Below are positions 55,294 through 63,560 of a stretch of DNA of 64,000 nt, piece after piece (position 1 is the stretch's first letter; each line of letters starts with the position of its first letter). This DNA is from Pseudanabaena biceps. GTDB lineage: Bacteria; Cyanobacteriota; Cyanobacteriia; Pseudanabaenales; Pseudanabaenaceae. The stretch is taken from the NCBI GenBank assembly GCA_013361095.1, contig JAATWA010000001.1:1289001-1353000 (forward strand), in the 5' to 3' direction. The position numbers and the translations under genes were made by a program. The notes beneath the pieces were generated by a model. It was given only the letters and a program-made list of their open reading frames with translations. It ran no database searches and was not told the DNA's origin.

Positions 55294-55809
55294 ATGGAAC
55301 ACTCTGATATTCTGTCAACCCATCAAGCCATAACTGTAGAAATACCGCGTCAACTTTATAGTGAGCTATTAGCCAAGGCTTCAGAAACAGGACTGTCAGA
55401 GTCGCAGCTAGTCCTACAGGGGATCCAGCAAATTTTGCGATCGCCAAACCGTGAATTATTAGAACGCGATCGCTTTGTGCAGATTGAAGCCGCCTTAGAA
55501 ATAAAACTCAAGGCTTATATCGATAACCTGATCAAAAATCAAGCTGATATATCGCGCACTCAAGCATCCAATGATCAGCCAAAAGCGACAATCGCAGAGC
55601 CTAAAAAATTTATGCCTGTACCAACAATTCGCCCTTTGCAAATAGGCGATCGCGTATTAGTCCTAGAACCCGATAGTCCTTATTACATGGCGAAGTTGTT
55701 GGTCACTAAGACTAGCTTGATAAGGGCAACGGTAGAGACAGATACGGGTGAAAAAACTTTTCTCAAGCGCGATCTACGTTTTTGCGAAACTTCTTTAAAC
55801 CCCGAATAG
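55294..55809 (+). CDS. Uncharacterised protein with N-terminal ribbon-helix-helix-like segment
   Basis: 171 residues, not recognised. Residues 10-55 (TVEIPRQLYSELLAKASETG, LSESQLVLQGIQQIL) follow a ribbon-helix-helix or coiled pattern; 60-85 are a charged helix; a Pro/Lys-rich linker follows; and 110-165 (LQIGDRVLVLEPDSPYYMAK, LLVTKTSLIRATVETDTGE) suggest a small SH3/KOW-like beta domain. A cytosolic nucleic-acid-binding role is plausible, but only from fold impressions. Single gene with palindromes behind it. Confidence 0.65.
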   Translation: MEHSDILSTHQAITVEIPRQLYSELLAKASETGLSESQLVLQGIQQILRSPNRELLERDRFVQIEAALEIKLKAYIDNLIKNQADISRTQASNDQPKATIAEPKKFMPVPTIRPLQIGDRVLVLEPDSPYYMAKLLVTKTSLIRATVETDTGEKTFLKRDLRFCETSLNPE

Positions 55810-55840
55810 GCAAATGGCGGCGCAATGCGCCGCTATTTGC
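55810..55840. repeat. Perfect palindrome, 14-bp arms
   Basis: GCAAATGGCGGCGC-AAT-GCGCCGCTATTTGC (one mismatch), directly after the stop codon. Confidence 0.8.
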
Positions 55841-55941
55841 AGCAATTTCCGAGCAAATGAACCACAAGAAATTTTTTAAAAGTGTTGCTTGGCAACACTT
55901 TTAAAAAATTTCTTGGTTTGGATTTGAGCGCAAAGCACTGT
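55841..55941. repeat. Long palindrome, ACAGCGC family
   Basis: Inner perfect 24-bp arms CAAGAAATTTTTTAAAAGTG around TTG (55865-55915). Outer parts (CAGCAATTTCCGAGCAAATG left, GGATTTGAGCGCAAAGCACT right) only partly mirror each other. Confidence 0.8.
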
Positions 55942-55943
55942 GA

Positions 55944-56516
55944 TTATTTACGTGTTTTGGGGAGTAGCTTTGGCGATCGCAAAATTTTGATTAGAGCTAA
56001 GCCTGTGATTGCGCCATAGATTATGCTTTGAAAAATAATCGCTAATATTGAAGAATTGATCATATAACCAAGATAAATCCCAAAAGCACTAAGGCACAGA
56101 GCGCTCACACTGGCTGCTAGCCATAGCCCCCCTGCCCGAAATTTTCTGAGTAATTGCCACTGACAAATGCCCACAGTCGCCCCGATGATGGCAAAATCTG
56201 CCACTAAAATCGTGATCAATGGCAAATTTTGTTGATTTATTTGAAAGGCGAGTGCTGGCACAAAATGAACCAGACATAAACCTGTTAGCCAACCAAATAA
56301 AGTTAATGGCAACCACCACTTTTCTTTAGTAAAGCGATCGCGCAGCACATAGGACTGGGCGATCGCGATACCTATACTTTGCAGCACTTCATTTAAAAAA
56401 ATTTGTGACTTTATCGTGTAAGGCGCTTGCCAAACTAGTATTGGTAAACAAATACCACCAATAACATTGGCAAATAGCCACAGCCCCCAAAAGCTCCGTC
56501 CTAATTTTTTTGACAT
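55944..56516 (-). CDS. Multi-pass membrane protein of unknown function
   Basis: About 190 residues from ATG 56516 (MSKKLGRSFWGLWLFANVIG); the frame opens ten codons earlier. Five or six hydrophobic helices (GLWLFANVIGGICLPILVW, LPLTLFGWLTGLCLVHFVPA, LITILVADFAIIGATVGICQ and others) and little soluble sequence. A GICQWQLLRKF segment recalls proteins annotated only as hypothetical in cyanobacteria. No motif allows a function. Confidence 0.7.
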   Translation of the reverse strand: MSKKLGRSFWGLWLFANVIGGICLPILVWQAPYTIKSQIFLNEVLQSIGIAIAQSYVLRDRFTKEKWWLPLTLFGWLTGLCLVHFVPALAFQINQQNLPLITILVADFAIIGATVGICQWQLLRKFRAGGLWLAASVSALCLSAFGIYLGYMINSSILAIIFQSIIYGAITGLALIKILRSPKLLPKTRK

Positions 56517-56548
56517 AGACTTTTGACATAGACTACAGCAGTTCAATT

Positions 56549-56587
56549 ATTTATGTTTGCTGCGCCTTCGGCGCAGCAAACATAAAT
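56549..56587. repeat. Perfect palindrome, 18-bp arms
   Basis: ATTTATGTTTGCTGCGCC-TTC-mirror, in the divergent space ahead of the SDR gene. Confidence 0.85.
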
Positions 56588-56626
56588 ATTGGTTTTTACA
56601 ATACAGATACATTATCAGGTAAATCA

Positions 56627-57346
56627 ATGGAAAAATTAGCAGGCAAGAAAGCGATCGTCACTGGGGCAAGCAGTGGCATTGGCAAAGAAGTCGCGCTGCG
56701 ATTGCTGCAACTGGGCGCACAGGTCAGCATCGTTAGCCGTAACCCCGATCGCGTTCTTAGTGAACTCCCCGCAGGTCACAATGCTAAGGGCTATGCCATT
56801 GATCTTAGCGAAGTCCAGCAAGTAGCAACCCAGATCCAAGCGATCGCCACTGATATGGGTGGTGTAGATATTTTGATCAACAATGCAGGTATGGCTTACA
56901 TAGGCGAATTGATTGATATGCCTCTTGCAGAATGGCAAAAGCTATTTGACCTCAATCTCACCAGCGTATTTCAATGTTTGCAAGCCGTATTGCCGACGAT
57001 GCGATCGCAAAAAAGCGGCACGATTATTAATGTGGCTTCGATCGCAGGTAAGCAGGGATTTCCTAACTGGGCAGCCTATTGCGCTAGTAAATTTGCATTA
57101 TTAGGCTTAACTCAGGCGATCGCGGCTGAAGAACAACCCCACGGACTTAAAATTATGTCCATCTGTCCCGGATCTGTGGATACACCCCTATGGGATACCC
57201 TTGGCGACAAAGTGCCACCCAGCTTTAATCGCGCTGCTATGTTACGTCCTGAGTCGGTTGCCGACGCGATTATGACATTGGTGACGCTTCCTCATGATGC
57301 AATCGTTAATGACTTAGTGCTTATGCCCAACGCGGGATTGTTTTAA
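56627..57346 (+). CDS. SDR family oxidoreductase
   Basis: 239 residues, classical short-chain dehydrogenase. Cofactor loop VTGASSGIGKEVALRL near 11, NNAGMAYIGEL near 84, catalytic Ser in INVASIAGKQG near 137 and YxxxK as YCASKFALL near 153. Basic residues after the second strand (SRNPDR) favour NADP. Substrate unknown. Confidence 0.92.
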   Translation: MEKLAGKKAIVTGASSGIGKEVALRLLQLGAQVSIVSRNPDRVLSELPAGHNAKGYAIDLSEVQQVATQIQAIATDMGGVDILINNAGMAYIGELIDMPLAEWQKLFDLNLTSVFQCLQAVLPTMRSQKSGTIINVASIAGKQGFPNWAAYCASKFALLGLTQAIAAEEQPHGLKIMSICPGSVDTPLWDTLGDKVPPSFNRAAMLRPESVADAIMTLVTLPHDAIVNDLVLMPNAGLF

Positions 57347-57374
57347 AGACAAGGGGCTAAAGCCCACTTTGTTT

Positions 57375-57415
57375 CCAAAGAGAGTTGCAGCGCTTCTCGC
57401 TGCAACTCTCTTTGG
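57375..57415. repeat. Perfect palindrome, 18-bp arms
   Basis: CCAAAGAGAGTTGCAGCG around CTTCT; followed by TTTGTAGCTATCCATTCTTG, a partial composite-repeat flank. Confidence 0.8.
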
Positions 57416-57420
57416 GGGTT

Positions 57421-57771
57421 TGTAGCTATCCATTCTTGCTATACCTTAAGAATGGAATTAACTGAACCTTAACCCTGAAACGGATAAGCCATGAAGGAAT
57501 AGTCTAAAATTGTAAAAGAACAACAAATCAAGATTGCACAAGTTCAATCTTTTGAAAGACATAATAAAACTCAGAGATATGCAAATATACGAGAATATAG
57601 AGAATATATTAAATTTTTTTAGTTTGAATTGCTAGTCAAATGTGTTCCTATACTAGCTGCCTAGATTCAACTCAAACACGAAATTTTGATGCGTAATTGC
57701 CCGTCTCTTAGTATTTTTCTGTTTTCTAATTTTTTAAGTTAATCCACTGGATATCTAGTAAGTATCACACC
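57421..57771 (+). other. AT-rich folE upstream region, no feature recognised
   Basis: No gene, palindrome or clear promoter in these 351 bases beyond the repeat flank at its left end. It probably holds the folE promoter. Confidence 0.5.
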
Positions 57772-58536
57772 ATGACGATCAGTATTTCTCGCCCTACCAG
57801 TAACCTTTCTGAAAATGATTCCAAAAATGGAAAAGCCCTCGAACCTCTATCAACTAGAAAAGCAATTTCGCAAATTATTCGTGAACGAGTAGTTGCGGCT
57901 GGCGATCCTTTTTTTGCCAATGACTCGATCGCACATCACATCAGCGAACTCGAGCGCGAAGAACTGAAGAAAGAAATCGAAGGCAAAATGCAAAGTGTGT
58001 TTGACTCATTGGTTATTGATACTGCCAATGATCACAACACCAAAGAAACTGCCCGACGAGTTGCCAAAATGTATGTTGATGAAGTGTTTAAGGGGCGCTA
58101 TCATCCTATGCCTAAGGTTACTGATTTCCCCAATGCTAAGGAGTTAGATGAGATCTATACCCTTGGTCCGATTACCGTGCGTTCGGCTTGCTCTCACCAC
58201 TTTGTGCCAATTGTTGGTCAAGCATGGATTGGGATTGTGCCTAGCGATCGCGTCATTGGCATTTCCAAATTTAATCGGATTGTCGATTGGGTAATGAGCC
58301 GTCCCCACATTCAAGAGGAAGCAGCAATCATGGTTGCTGACACAATTGAAAACCTGATCAAACCTAAGGGTTTAGCCTTTGTGATCAAGGCACAGCATAT
58401 GTGCATGACTTGGCGTGGAGTTAAAGAGCCTGAAACCAAAATGGTTAATTCCATCGTGCGCGGTTCATTCCGTAATGACCCCTACATGAAAAAAGAATTC
58501 TTTGATCTAATCCGCGCTCATGGGTTTGGCGATTAG
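57772..58536 (+). CDS. folE: GTP cyclohydrolase I, divergent type
   Basis: 254 residues. The tunnelling-fold core has the zinc ligands Cys in VRSACSHHFVPI near 140, its second His, and Cys in KAQHMCMTWRGV near 211, with GISKFNRIVDWV and HIQEEAAI supplying the usual Ser-Lys, Gln-Glu positions. The canonical CEHH is CSHH, and the N-terminus (AAGDPFFANDSIAHHI) is unlike standard FolE, but this variant form is widespread. It should convert GTP to dihydroneopterin triphosphate for folate or pterins. The convergent neighbour is folP, supporting a folate role. Confidence 0.85.
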   Translation: MTISISRPTSNLSENDSKNGKALEPLSTRKAISQIIRERVVAAGDPFFANDSIAHHISELEREELKKEIEGKMQSVFDSLVIDTANDHNTKETARRVAKMYVDEVFKGRYHPMPKVTDFPNAKELDEIYTLGPITVRSACSHHFVPIVGQAWIGIVPSDRVIGISKFNRIVDWVMSRPHIQEEAAIMVADTIENLIKPKGLAFVIKAQHMCMTWRGVKEPETKMVNSIVRGSFRNDPYMKKEFFDLIRAHGFGD

Positions 58537-58566
58537 AGTTTTCAGTGCCTTCGGCGCTGACAGATC

Positions 58567-58599
58567 GATGAGTTGCGGCGCGTAGCACCGCAACTCATC
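58567..58599. repeat. Palindrome, 12-bp arms
   Basis: GATGAGTTGCGG around CGCGTAGCA then CCGCAACTCATC; the core has lost perfect symmetry. Confidence 0.75.
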
Positions 58600-58606
58600 T
58601 TCTGGT

Positions 58607-58649
58607 AAAAAAGAGAGTTGCAGCGCTTTACGCTGCAACTCTCTTTTTT
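58607..58649. terminator. folE/folP convergent terminator hairpin
   Basis: AAAAAAGAGAGTTGCAGCG pairs with CGCTGCAACTCTCTTTTTT around CTTTA. A and T tracts on both strands; it covers part of the folP stop codon. Confidence 0.8.
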
Positions 58650-59493
58650 ATCTATGTATGGCATCACTAACTTTGCAAGCATCAAATATATTGATCGGGT
58701 CATGTACCCGCACAATATCAGCACCACCAGCAATACAAGCACAACAGGCGGCAATCGTACCAAATAGCCGATCACTTGGTTCTGATCGATCGCAAATTTT
58801 GCCAATAAAACTTTTACGCGATACTCCCATCAACAAAGGCGCATTGATGGTGTTAAATTCTTGTAAATTTTTTAAGATTTCTAAATTATGTTCGAGTGTT
58901 TTCCCAAAACCAATCCCTGGATCAATTCCTACTAAATGTGTCGGAACGCCGCAAGCCTTAGCAATAGAAATCGCATCACTTAGAAACTGCTTAACTTCAC
59001 TGATTACATTTTGATATTGAGGATTAACCTGCATAGTGCTTGGTGTCCCCAGCATATGCATCAAGAAGATCGGCACTTTTAACTTACCCGCAAGGGGCAG
59101 CATCTCAGGATCAAATCGACCTGCGGATACATCATTGAGCATATCCGCTCCTGCGGCGATCGCGGCTTTGGCAACACTCGCTTTAGTCGTATCCACCGAA
59201 ATCGGCAAGCTGGGGTATTCTGACCGAATTGCTTCGATGACTGGCACAATGCGATCGCACTCAGCTTCGGCACTAACGGATTGGGCGTTGGGCTTGGTAG
59301 ACTCACCCCCAATATCGAGGATGTCAATATATGGATAAATTTTCGCTACTTGAGCCAGAGCTGCATCTCGACTATTAAATTGTCCACCATCGCTAAAGCT
59401 GTCGGGAGTAATGTTTAAAATCCCCATGATGTAGGTGCGATCGCCCCAATGAAACTGGCGATCGCGAATTTGCCAAGATGTTGCCTTAAACAT
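58648..59493 (-). CDS. folP: Dihydropteroate synthase
   Basis: 281 residues. TIM barrel with IMGILNITPDSFSDGGQF near 24, IDILDIGGESTKPNA near 55, NDVSAGRFDPEM near 119, GIDPGIGFGKTLEHN near 188 and LMGVSRKSFIGK near 219. It joins p-aminobenzoate to the pterin in folate synthesis, downstream of FolE whose gene is convergent. The bcp gene is four bases upstream on the same strand. Confidence 0.95.
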   Translation of the reverse strand: MFKATSWQIRDRQFHWGDRTYIMGILNITPDSFSDGGQFNSRDAALAQVAKIYPYIDILDIGGESTKPNAQSVSAEAECDRIVPVIEAIRSEYPSLPISVDTTKASVAKAAIAAGADMLNDVSAGRFDPEMLPLAGKLKVPIFLMHMLGTPSTMQVNPQYQNVISEVKQFLSDAISIAKACGVPTHLVGIDPGIGFGKTLEHNLEILKNLQEFNTINAPLLMGVSRKSFIGKICDRSEPSDRLFGTIAACCACIAGGADIVRVHDPINIFDACKVSDAIHR

Positions 59494-59497
59494 ATTG

Positions 59498-59965
59498 CTA
59501 ATTACGGCTCAGGATATCTTCTAAAACTTCGGCGGGATGTAGCTCTGCTTTAACCAATCGATAGATTTTTTCAATATTTCCATCGGCTCCAATCACAAAG
59601 GTATTCCGAAAAATACCCATGTATTCTTTACCCATCATTTTCTTTTGACCGTAGCTATCATAGGCAGTGGCGACCGCCGCATCGACATCGCAAAGTAAAG
59701 GAAAAGTCAGTTCAAACTTTTCGGTAAACTTTTGATGGGACTTCGCATCATCGGTGCTAACCCCAAAGACTAGGGTGTTATGGTCTTGAAACTGAGAATA
59801 AAGGTCTCGAAATCCACAGGCTTCTTTAGTGCATCCAGGAGTGTTATCACGGGGATAAAAGTACAAAATCACTCGCTTTCCTTTCAGTGCAGAAAGTGTA
59901 ATTACATTGCCATAGGTATCAGACAAACTAAAATCTGGAGCGCGATCGCCAATATTCAAAGCCAT
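59498..59965 (-). CDS. bcp: Thioredoxin-dependent peroxiredoxin PrxQ/Bcp
   Basis: 155 residues. Peroxidatic motif FYPRDNTPGCTKEACGFRD with the peroxidatic Cys and the PrxQ resolving Cys five residues on. Start MALNIGDRAPDFSLSD is standard. Peroxide reduction with thioredoxin. Likely cotranscribed with folP. Confidence 0.94.
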   Translation of the reverse strand: MALNIGDRAPDFSLSDTYGNVITLSALKGKRVILYFYPRDNTPGCTKEACGFRDLYSQFQDHNTLVFGVSTDDAKSHQKFTEKFELTFPLLCDVDAAVATAYDSYGQKKMMGKEYMGIFRNTFVIGADGNIEKIYRLVKAELHPAEVLEDILSRN

Positions 59966-60046
59966 ATTTCCGAATTTATAATCTGAAATTAATTGAAAGT
60001 TTAAATTAAGGCAATCTATTTGCTCACCTTTGATGAGGAAATATAC

Positions 60047-60814
60047 TTAGATACCTGCGCCTTCAGAAAAGCCTTCATACTCTTCAGAATGTTCAAAATG
60101 ATCTGAAGGTGTGAGGTGACGTGGACGGACATTTTTGAGTAACTCTGAATCAATGATATAGCTATTGATCGGATGTAACATGTGCGCTTCACTATTTCTC
60201 TCAAGCTGTTCCACACGACCAATTAGCGATCGGATCACATCTCCTTCGGGATCTGGTACTTGAAAGTGATCTAAAGCTGACACCTTGACTCCATGACGAT
60301 GCACAATCCGTCCAGGAATACCAACCACAGTGCAGTCGGGTGGGACAGCCTTTAAAACTACTGAGCCAGCACCAATGCGGGAATTACTACCAATTTCAAT
60401 ATTGCCTAATACCTTCGCTCCCGCACCGATGACCACATTGTCGCCAAGAGTGGGATGACGTTTGCCAGACTCTTTACCAGTACCACCAAGAGTTACGCCC
60501 TGATAAATCAGCACATATTCGCCAACAATCGCTGTTTCACCAATCACCACACCCATGCCGTGATCAATAAATGCACCTTTGCCAATTTTTGCTCCAGGAT
60601 GAATTTCAATTCCTGTCAAAAATCTCGCAAATTGCGAAATCATCCGTGGGATAACAGGCAAATTGAGAAGATGCAACCAATGAGCAAATCGATATAACCA
60701 AATGGCGTGCAGTCCGGGGTAGCATAACAACACCTCCAGCCAGTTACGCGCAGCAGGGTCGCGATCAAAAATGATGGCGAAGTCAGCCCGCAGTGTTTTG
60801 ATAATTTTTTTCAA
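60047..60814 (-). CDS. cysE: Serine O-acetyltransferase
   Basis: About 255 residues. [20 protein letters not shown] is the N-terminal signature; the left-handed beta-helix has [40 protein letters not shown] then [20 protein letters not shown], and [20 protein letters not shown]. It makes O-acetylserine for cysteine. The start is uncertain: the frame runs to an ATG at 60916 through a decayed repeat, but similarity begins near IIKTLRADF, so a TTG at 60814 or a nearby alternative codon is favoured. The C-terminal 60 residues are longer than usual. Confidence 0.85.
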   Translation of the reverse strand: MKKIIKTLRADFAIIFDRDPAARNWLEVLLCYPGLHAIWLYRFAHWLHLLNLPVIPRMISQFARFLTGIEIHPGAKIGKGAFIDHGMGVVIGETAIVGEYVLIYQGVTLGGTGKESGKRHPTLGDNVVIGAGAKVLGNIEIGSNSRIGAGSVVLKAVPPDCTVVGIPGRIVHRHGVKVSALDHFQVPDPEGDVIRSLIGRVEQLERNSEAHMLHPINSYIIDSELLKNVRPRHLTPSDHFEHSEEYEGFSEGAGI

Positions 60815-61109
60815 CGGTTTTAAAACCTTTTTTATATGCAACTGCTGATTGTGTGGCAAAGCTAGAGTTAGGTAATACAAACCAAAATCCAAGAAACGAG
60901 TTGCGACACAACTCATCGTCTAGTTTTAAGTCCTAAGCAAAACTTGCTTTGTTATAGAATCCTAGCGGATATTTTGTATCAAAAGAAACTACCTTTTGGA
61001 ATGAGTCCACAACTTAGGGCTTAGCGTTTTGTGAAACTTAACGAATATGATATTTTGCCTAAAATATAAATATCAAATATTACAGTGCTTTGCGCTCAAA
61101 CATGAACTA

Positions 61110-61202
61110 CTCCCTTCCCATTGAAAAATTAGACGTTGCGGCGCGAAGCGCCGCAACGCTAATCCTTGGGTTTTAATGTCTATTTTTAGACTGGGAAGGG
61201 AG
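61110..61202. repeat. Nested palindromes with CTCCCTTCCCA outer arms
   Basis: CTCCCTTCCCA at 61110 pairs with TGGGAAGGGAG at 61192. Inside lies CGTTGCGGCGC-GAA-mirror (61134-61158), and AAAATTAGAC partly mirrors GTCTATTTTT. The right part, TTTAATGTCTATTTTTAGAC, repeats that at 29565. Confidence 0.75.
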
Positions 61203-61209
61203 TAAGAGA

Positions 61210-61245
61210 ATTTTAAAAGCGCTGTGAAGTAACGCTTTTAAAAAT
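61210..61245. repeat. Imperfect palindrome downstream of Uma2
   Basis: ATTTTAAAAGCGCT and ACGCTTTTAAAAAT around GTGAAGTA, nine bases from the Uma2 stop; T-rich, possible terminator. Confidence 0.7.
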
Positions 61246-61253
61246 TTCGGCAA

Positions 61254-61835
61254 TTAAAATAATTCTTGCCATTCAAATATCGCACCATCCAAGGCAAGTA
61301 CTGAGAGTCGATCGCCTTGATTGTAGCGATAGATTTGCTTATAACCTAGCTCTGATGGCTGGGAAAAGCCCGTAATCATTTTGGTATTCACATCAAATAA
61401 CCACATCTCAGGAATTCCTGCGGCTGCGTAGAGTGGCGCTTTGACATCGCGATCGTATTCAAGGGAGCTATCCGCAACTTCAATAATTAAAAAAATATCC
61501 GCAGGTGTTGGCAAAGCGTCTTCATAGAAATCATCACGATATTTCAAAACCGCAATATCTGGCTGTGGCTGTGACTTGTTAGCTAGCAGGATCGAATTCT
61601 GCACTGACACAATAACGCGATCGCCTAATTTTTTTTCTAATAGTTTTGACAGACGATTGATACAAGCCGCATGTTTTCTACCAATCGGTGACATCGCGAT
61701 AATTTCTCCATTAATTAATTCAAAGCGATCGCTATCAGCAAATATGCCTCGCTCATACATGAGGTGAAACTGCTCCACTGTGAATCTCAAGACTTGGGGA
61801 TTTTCGATTTTAGGAGTTAGTAATTGTGCGGTCAT
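61254..61835 (-). CDS. Uma2 family endonuclease (DUF820)
   Basis: 193 residues. Same motif series as the gene at 20331: SDRFELINGEIIAMSPIGRK near 35, QPQPDIAVLKYRDDFYEDAL near 90, IIEVADSSLEYDRDVKAPLY near 115, then AAAGIPEMWLFDVNTK. The two are evidently recent paralogues, about 40 kb apart. Confidence 0.87.
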   Translation of the reverse strand: MTAQLLTPKIENPQVLRFTVEQFHLMYERGIFADSDRFELINGEIIAMSPIGRKHAACINRLSKLLEKKLGDRVIVSVQNSILLANKSQPQPDIAVLKYRDDFYEDALPTPADIFLIIEVADSSLEYDRDVKAPLYAAAGIPEMWLFDVNTKMITGFSQPSELGYKQIYRYNQGDRLSVLALDGAIFEWQELF

Positions 61836-61876
61836 GCATTACCTCAAAAAGTTACTGTCATAGTCAGCAGTTCTCA

Positions 61877-61918
61877 TTTTTGAGGTTTTCAGCGCCGCAG
61901 ACGCTGAAAACCTCAAAA
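61877..61918. repeat. Palindrome, 17-bp arms
   Basis: TTTTGAGGTTTTCAGCG around CCGCAGA; three bases before the DUF92 stop codon, probably its terminator. Confidence 0.75.
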
Positions 61919-61921
61919 TCA

Positions 61922-62680
61922 TCAAAACTTTACTGGATAAGCGCTATAGAAAGCGATTAACACAGCGATCGCTGCGCCAATAGTTGTATTAATCCCATTC
62001 ACCAATTCATTGGTTAACCAATCATATTTTTCTTGCAAGGTTGCACCTATCAAGCTCTCGATATTGGTCGCAATAAAAGCAGCGATCGTGCACCAAAGTA
62101 TTTGCCAAGGGCTAGTTAATAAGCCCACACCCCAACCAATTAGCGCTATAACTAAGGAGCCAAAAACACCACCGATAGTGCCTTCTAAACTAACGGCTCC
62201 CTCTGTGCCTGCGTCAACAGGCTTAAATGTGGTAATTAAAAACGTGGTTTTGCCATAGGCTTTGCCAATTTCGCTGGCGGTGGTGTCAGCTAGTTTTGTG
62301 CTGAGGCTTGCCACATAGCCAATTAACCATAATGGGTTGGGGGCGATCGCCTGTCCGATCGCGCAAACCGCTCCTGTTGCCGCCGACCCCCAAAGATTTT
62401 CTGGGCCTCTGGCTCCGTCTCGTTTTTCCGCAATGCCCTTGGCTTCTTTAATCTCTTTGCCGATGCGAGTCACCCCCGAACCAACAATCAAATAGCTTAG
62501 AATCACTAAGTAACCTTGCCAGCCAAGGCAGCCCCAAATGATTATCCCTAAAGCCCATGCGTGACATATCCCTGAGGTAGTCAAGACCTTGCGAGGCAAT
62601 AGCAAAGCGATCGCGCCTAAAATTGTGTTTAAAGCGATCGCTATTAACCATTCCTGCGAAATTAGGAAACTATTGTTCAT
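61922..62680 (-). CDS. TIGR00297/DUF92 family membrane protein (phytyl-phosphate kinase-like)
   Basis: 252 residues, about seven membrane helices. Family motifs: AKGIAEKRDGARGPENLWGS near 79, SLSTKLADTTASEIGKAYGK near 125 and FKPVDAGTEGAVSLEGTIGG near 152, with the conserved Asp-Thr-x-x-Ser-Glu-Ile-Gly. Cyanobacterial and plant members (VTE6 type) phosphorylate phytyl phosphate during chlorophyll phytol salvage for tocopherol. Assignment to that activity is inference. Confidence 0.85.
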   Translation of the reverse strand: MNNSFLISQEWLIAIALNTILGAIALLLPRKVLTTSGICHAWALGIIIWGCLGWQGYLVILSYLIVGSGVTRIGKEIKEAKGIAEKRDGARGPENLWGSAATGAVCAIGQAIAPNPLWLIGYVASLSTKLADTTASEIGKAYGKTTFLITTFKPVDAGTEGAVSLEGTIGGVFGSLVIALIGWGVGLLTSPWQILWCTIAAFIATNIESLIGATLQEKYDWLTNELVNGINTTIGAAIAVLIAFYSAYPVKF

Positions 62681-62700
62681 AGGATGTTATCTAAAAAGTT

Positions 62701-62800
62701 ACAGCAATTTCTGAGAACCCAAACCAAGAATTTTTTAAAAGTGTTGCTTTGCAACACTTTTAAAAAATTCTTGGTTCGGGTTTAAGCGCAAAGCGCTGTA
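62701..62800. repeat. Long palindrome, ACAGCGC family
   Basis: Inner perfect 25-bp arms ACCAAGAATTTTTTAAAAGT around TTT (62723-62775). Outer ACAGC at 62701 and GCGCTGT at 62794; right part TTTAAGCGCAAAGCGCTGT is intact, left part is decayed. Confidence 0.8.
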
Positions 62801-62864
62801 TGAATCGCTTGGCGCAATTACAGTCTAGCCAATCAGATTAGCAAGCAAATTTAAGTAAAAAAGA

Positions 62865-63497
62865 ATGACAGAAGCATTTACACAGTTTTTGGGAAATTTT
62901 CGATGGATGGGATGGAATCTTTTTTTAGCGATTATTCCACTGGTGCTTAGTTATATTTTATTTACTAATCGAGCTTCAAAACGATTATCTAAAAATCCAG
63001 TCTGGTGGCTAGGACTAGGATTGTTTATTCTATTCCTACCCAATGCTCCCTATATCATCACCGATATTATTCATTTTGTGGATGATTCGCGATCTTTAGA
63101 CATTTCTAGCAACGGAATAATTTTTGTCTTAATCCCGCAATATATGGCTTTTCTGTTGATTGGGTTTCAATGTTATGTGGTGTCGATGATTAATCTTGTA
63201 AATTACTTAACCAAGATTAAGCTGATCAAAAATCCGCTATGGACAGAAATTACGATTACCTTTATTTGTGCGATCGCTGTCTATTGGGGCAGAGTCAATC
63301 GTTTAAATAGCTGGGATGTATTTACGCAACCCCGATTTGTGATTAAAGAAGCCATTAGCAACTTGGAAAGTCATAACTTCTTTTTTGGCACAGTTTTATT
63401 TTTCATAGTTTTTTCCATTCTCTATTTCTTCTTTAAGTGGCTTAATATTGCGATCGCCTTTTATTGGCAAAATCGCCCCAAACAAATTTCTGCTTGA
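62865..63497 (+). CDS. DUF1361 domain membrane protein
   Basis: 210 residues, five or six membrane helices. DUF1361 signature: GLGLFILFLPNAPYIITDII near 51, HFVDDSRSLDIS, then FICAIAVYWGRVNRLNSWDV near 144. Function unknown; common in cyanobacteria and Gram-positives. Starts 65 bases after the long palindrome. Confidence 0.83.
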   Translation: MTEAFTQFLGNFRWMGWNLFLAIIPLVLSYILFTNRASKRLSKNPVWWLGLGLFILFLPNAPYIITDIIHFVDDSRSLDISSNGIIFVLIPQYMAFLLIGFQCYVVSMINLVNYLTKIKLIKNPLWTEITITFICAIAVYWGRVNRLNSWDVFTQPRFVIKEAISNLESHNFFFGTVLFFIVFSILYFFFKWLNIAIAFYWQNRPKQISA

Positions 63498-63502
63498 GTA
63501 AC

Positions 63503-63519
63503 GGGCGGCTTCGCCGCCC
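63503..63519. repeat. Short palindrome core
   Basis: GGGCGGC-TTC-GCCGCCC, five bases after the DUF1361 stop. Confidence 0.75.
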
Positions 63520-63552
63520 TTAAAGGTGCGCGGCGAAGCCGCGCACCTTTAA
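63520..63552. repeat. Perfect palindrome, 15-bp arms
   Basis: TTAAAGGTGCGCGGC-GAA-mirror, next to the previous one and eight bases before the ndhD4 stop; shared convergent terminator. Core as at 12047 and 39336. Confidence 0.85.
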
Positions 63553-63560
63553 TTATTCAA

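Larger units (their letters stand above)
60815..61253. other. Repeat-rich intergenic region
   Basis: Between cysE and a Uma2 gene. It contains a decayed palindrome near 60885-60925, a TACAGTGCTTTGCGCTCAAA half-repeat at 61081, the repeat at 61110-61202 and a palindrome at 61210-61245. No gene is seen. Confidence 0.55.
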
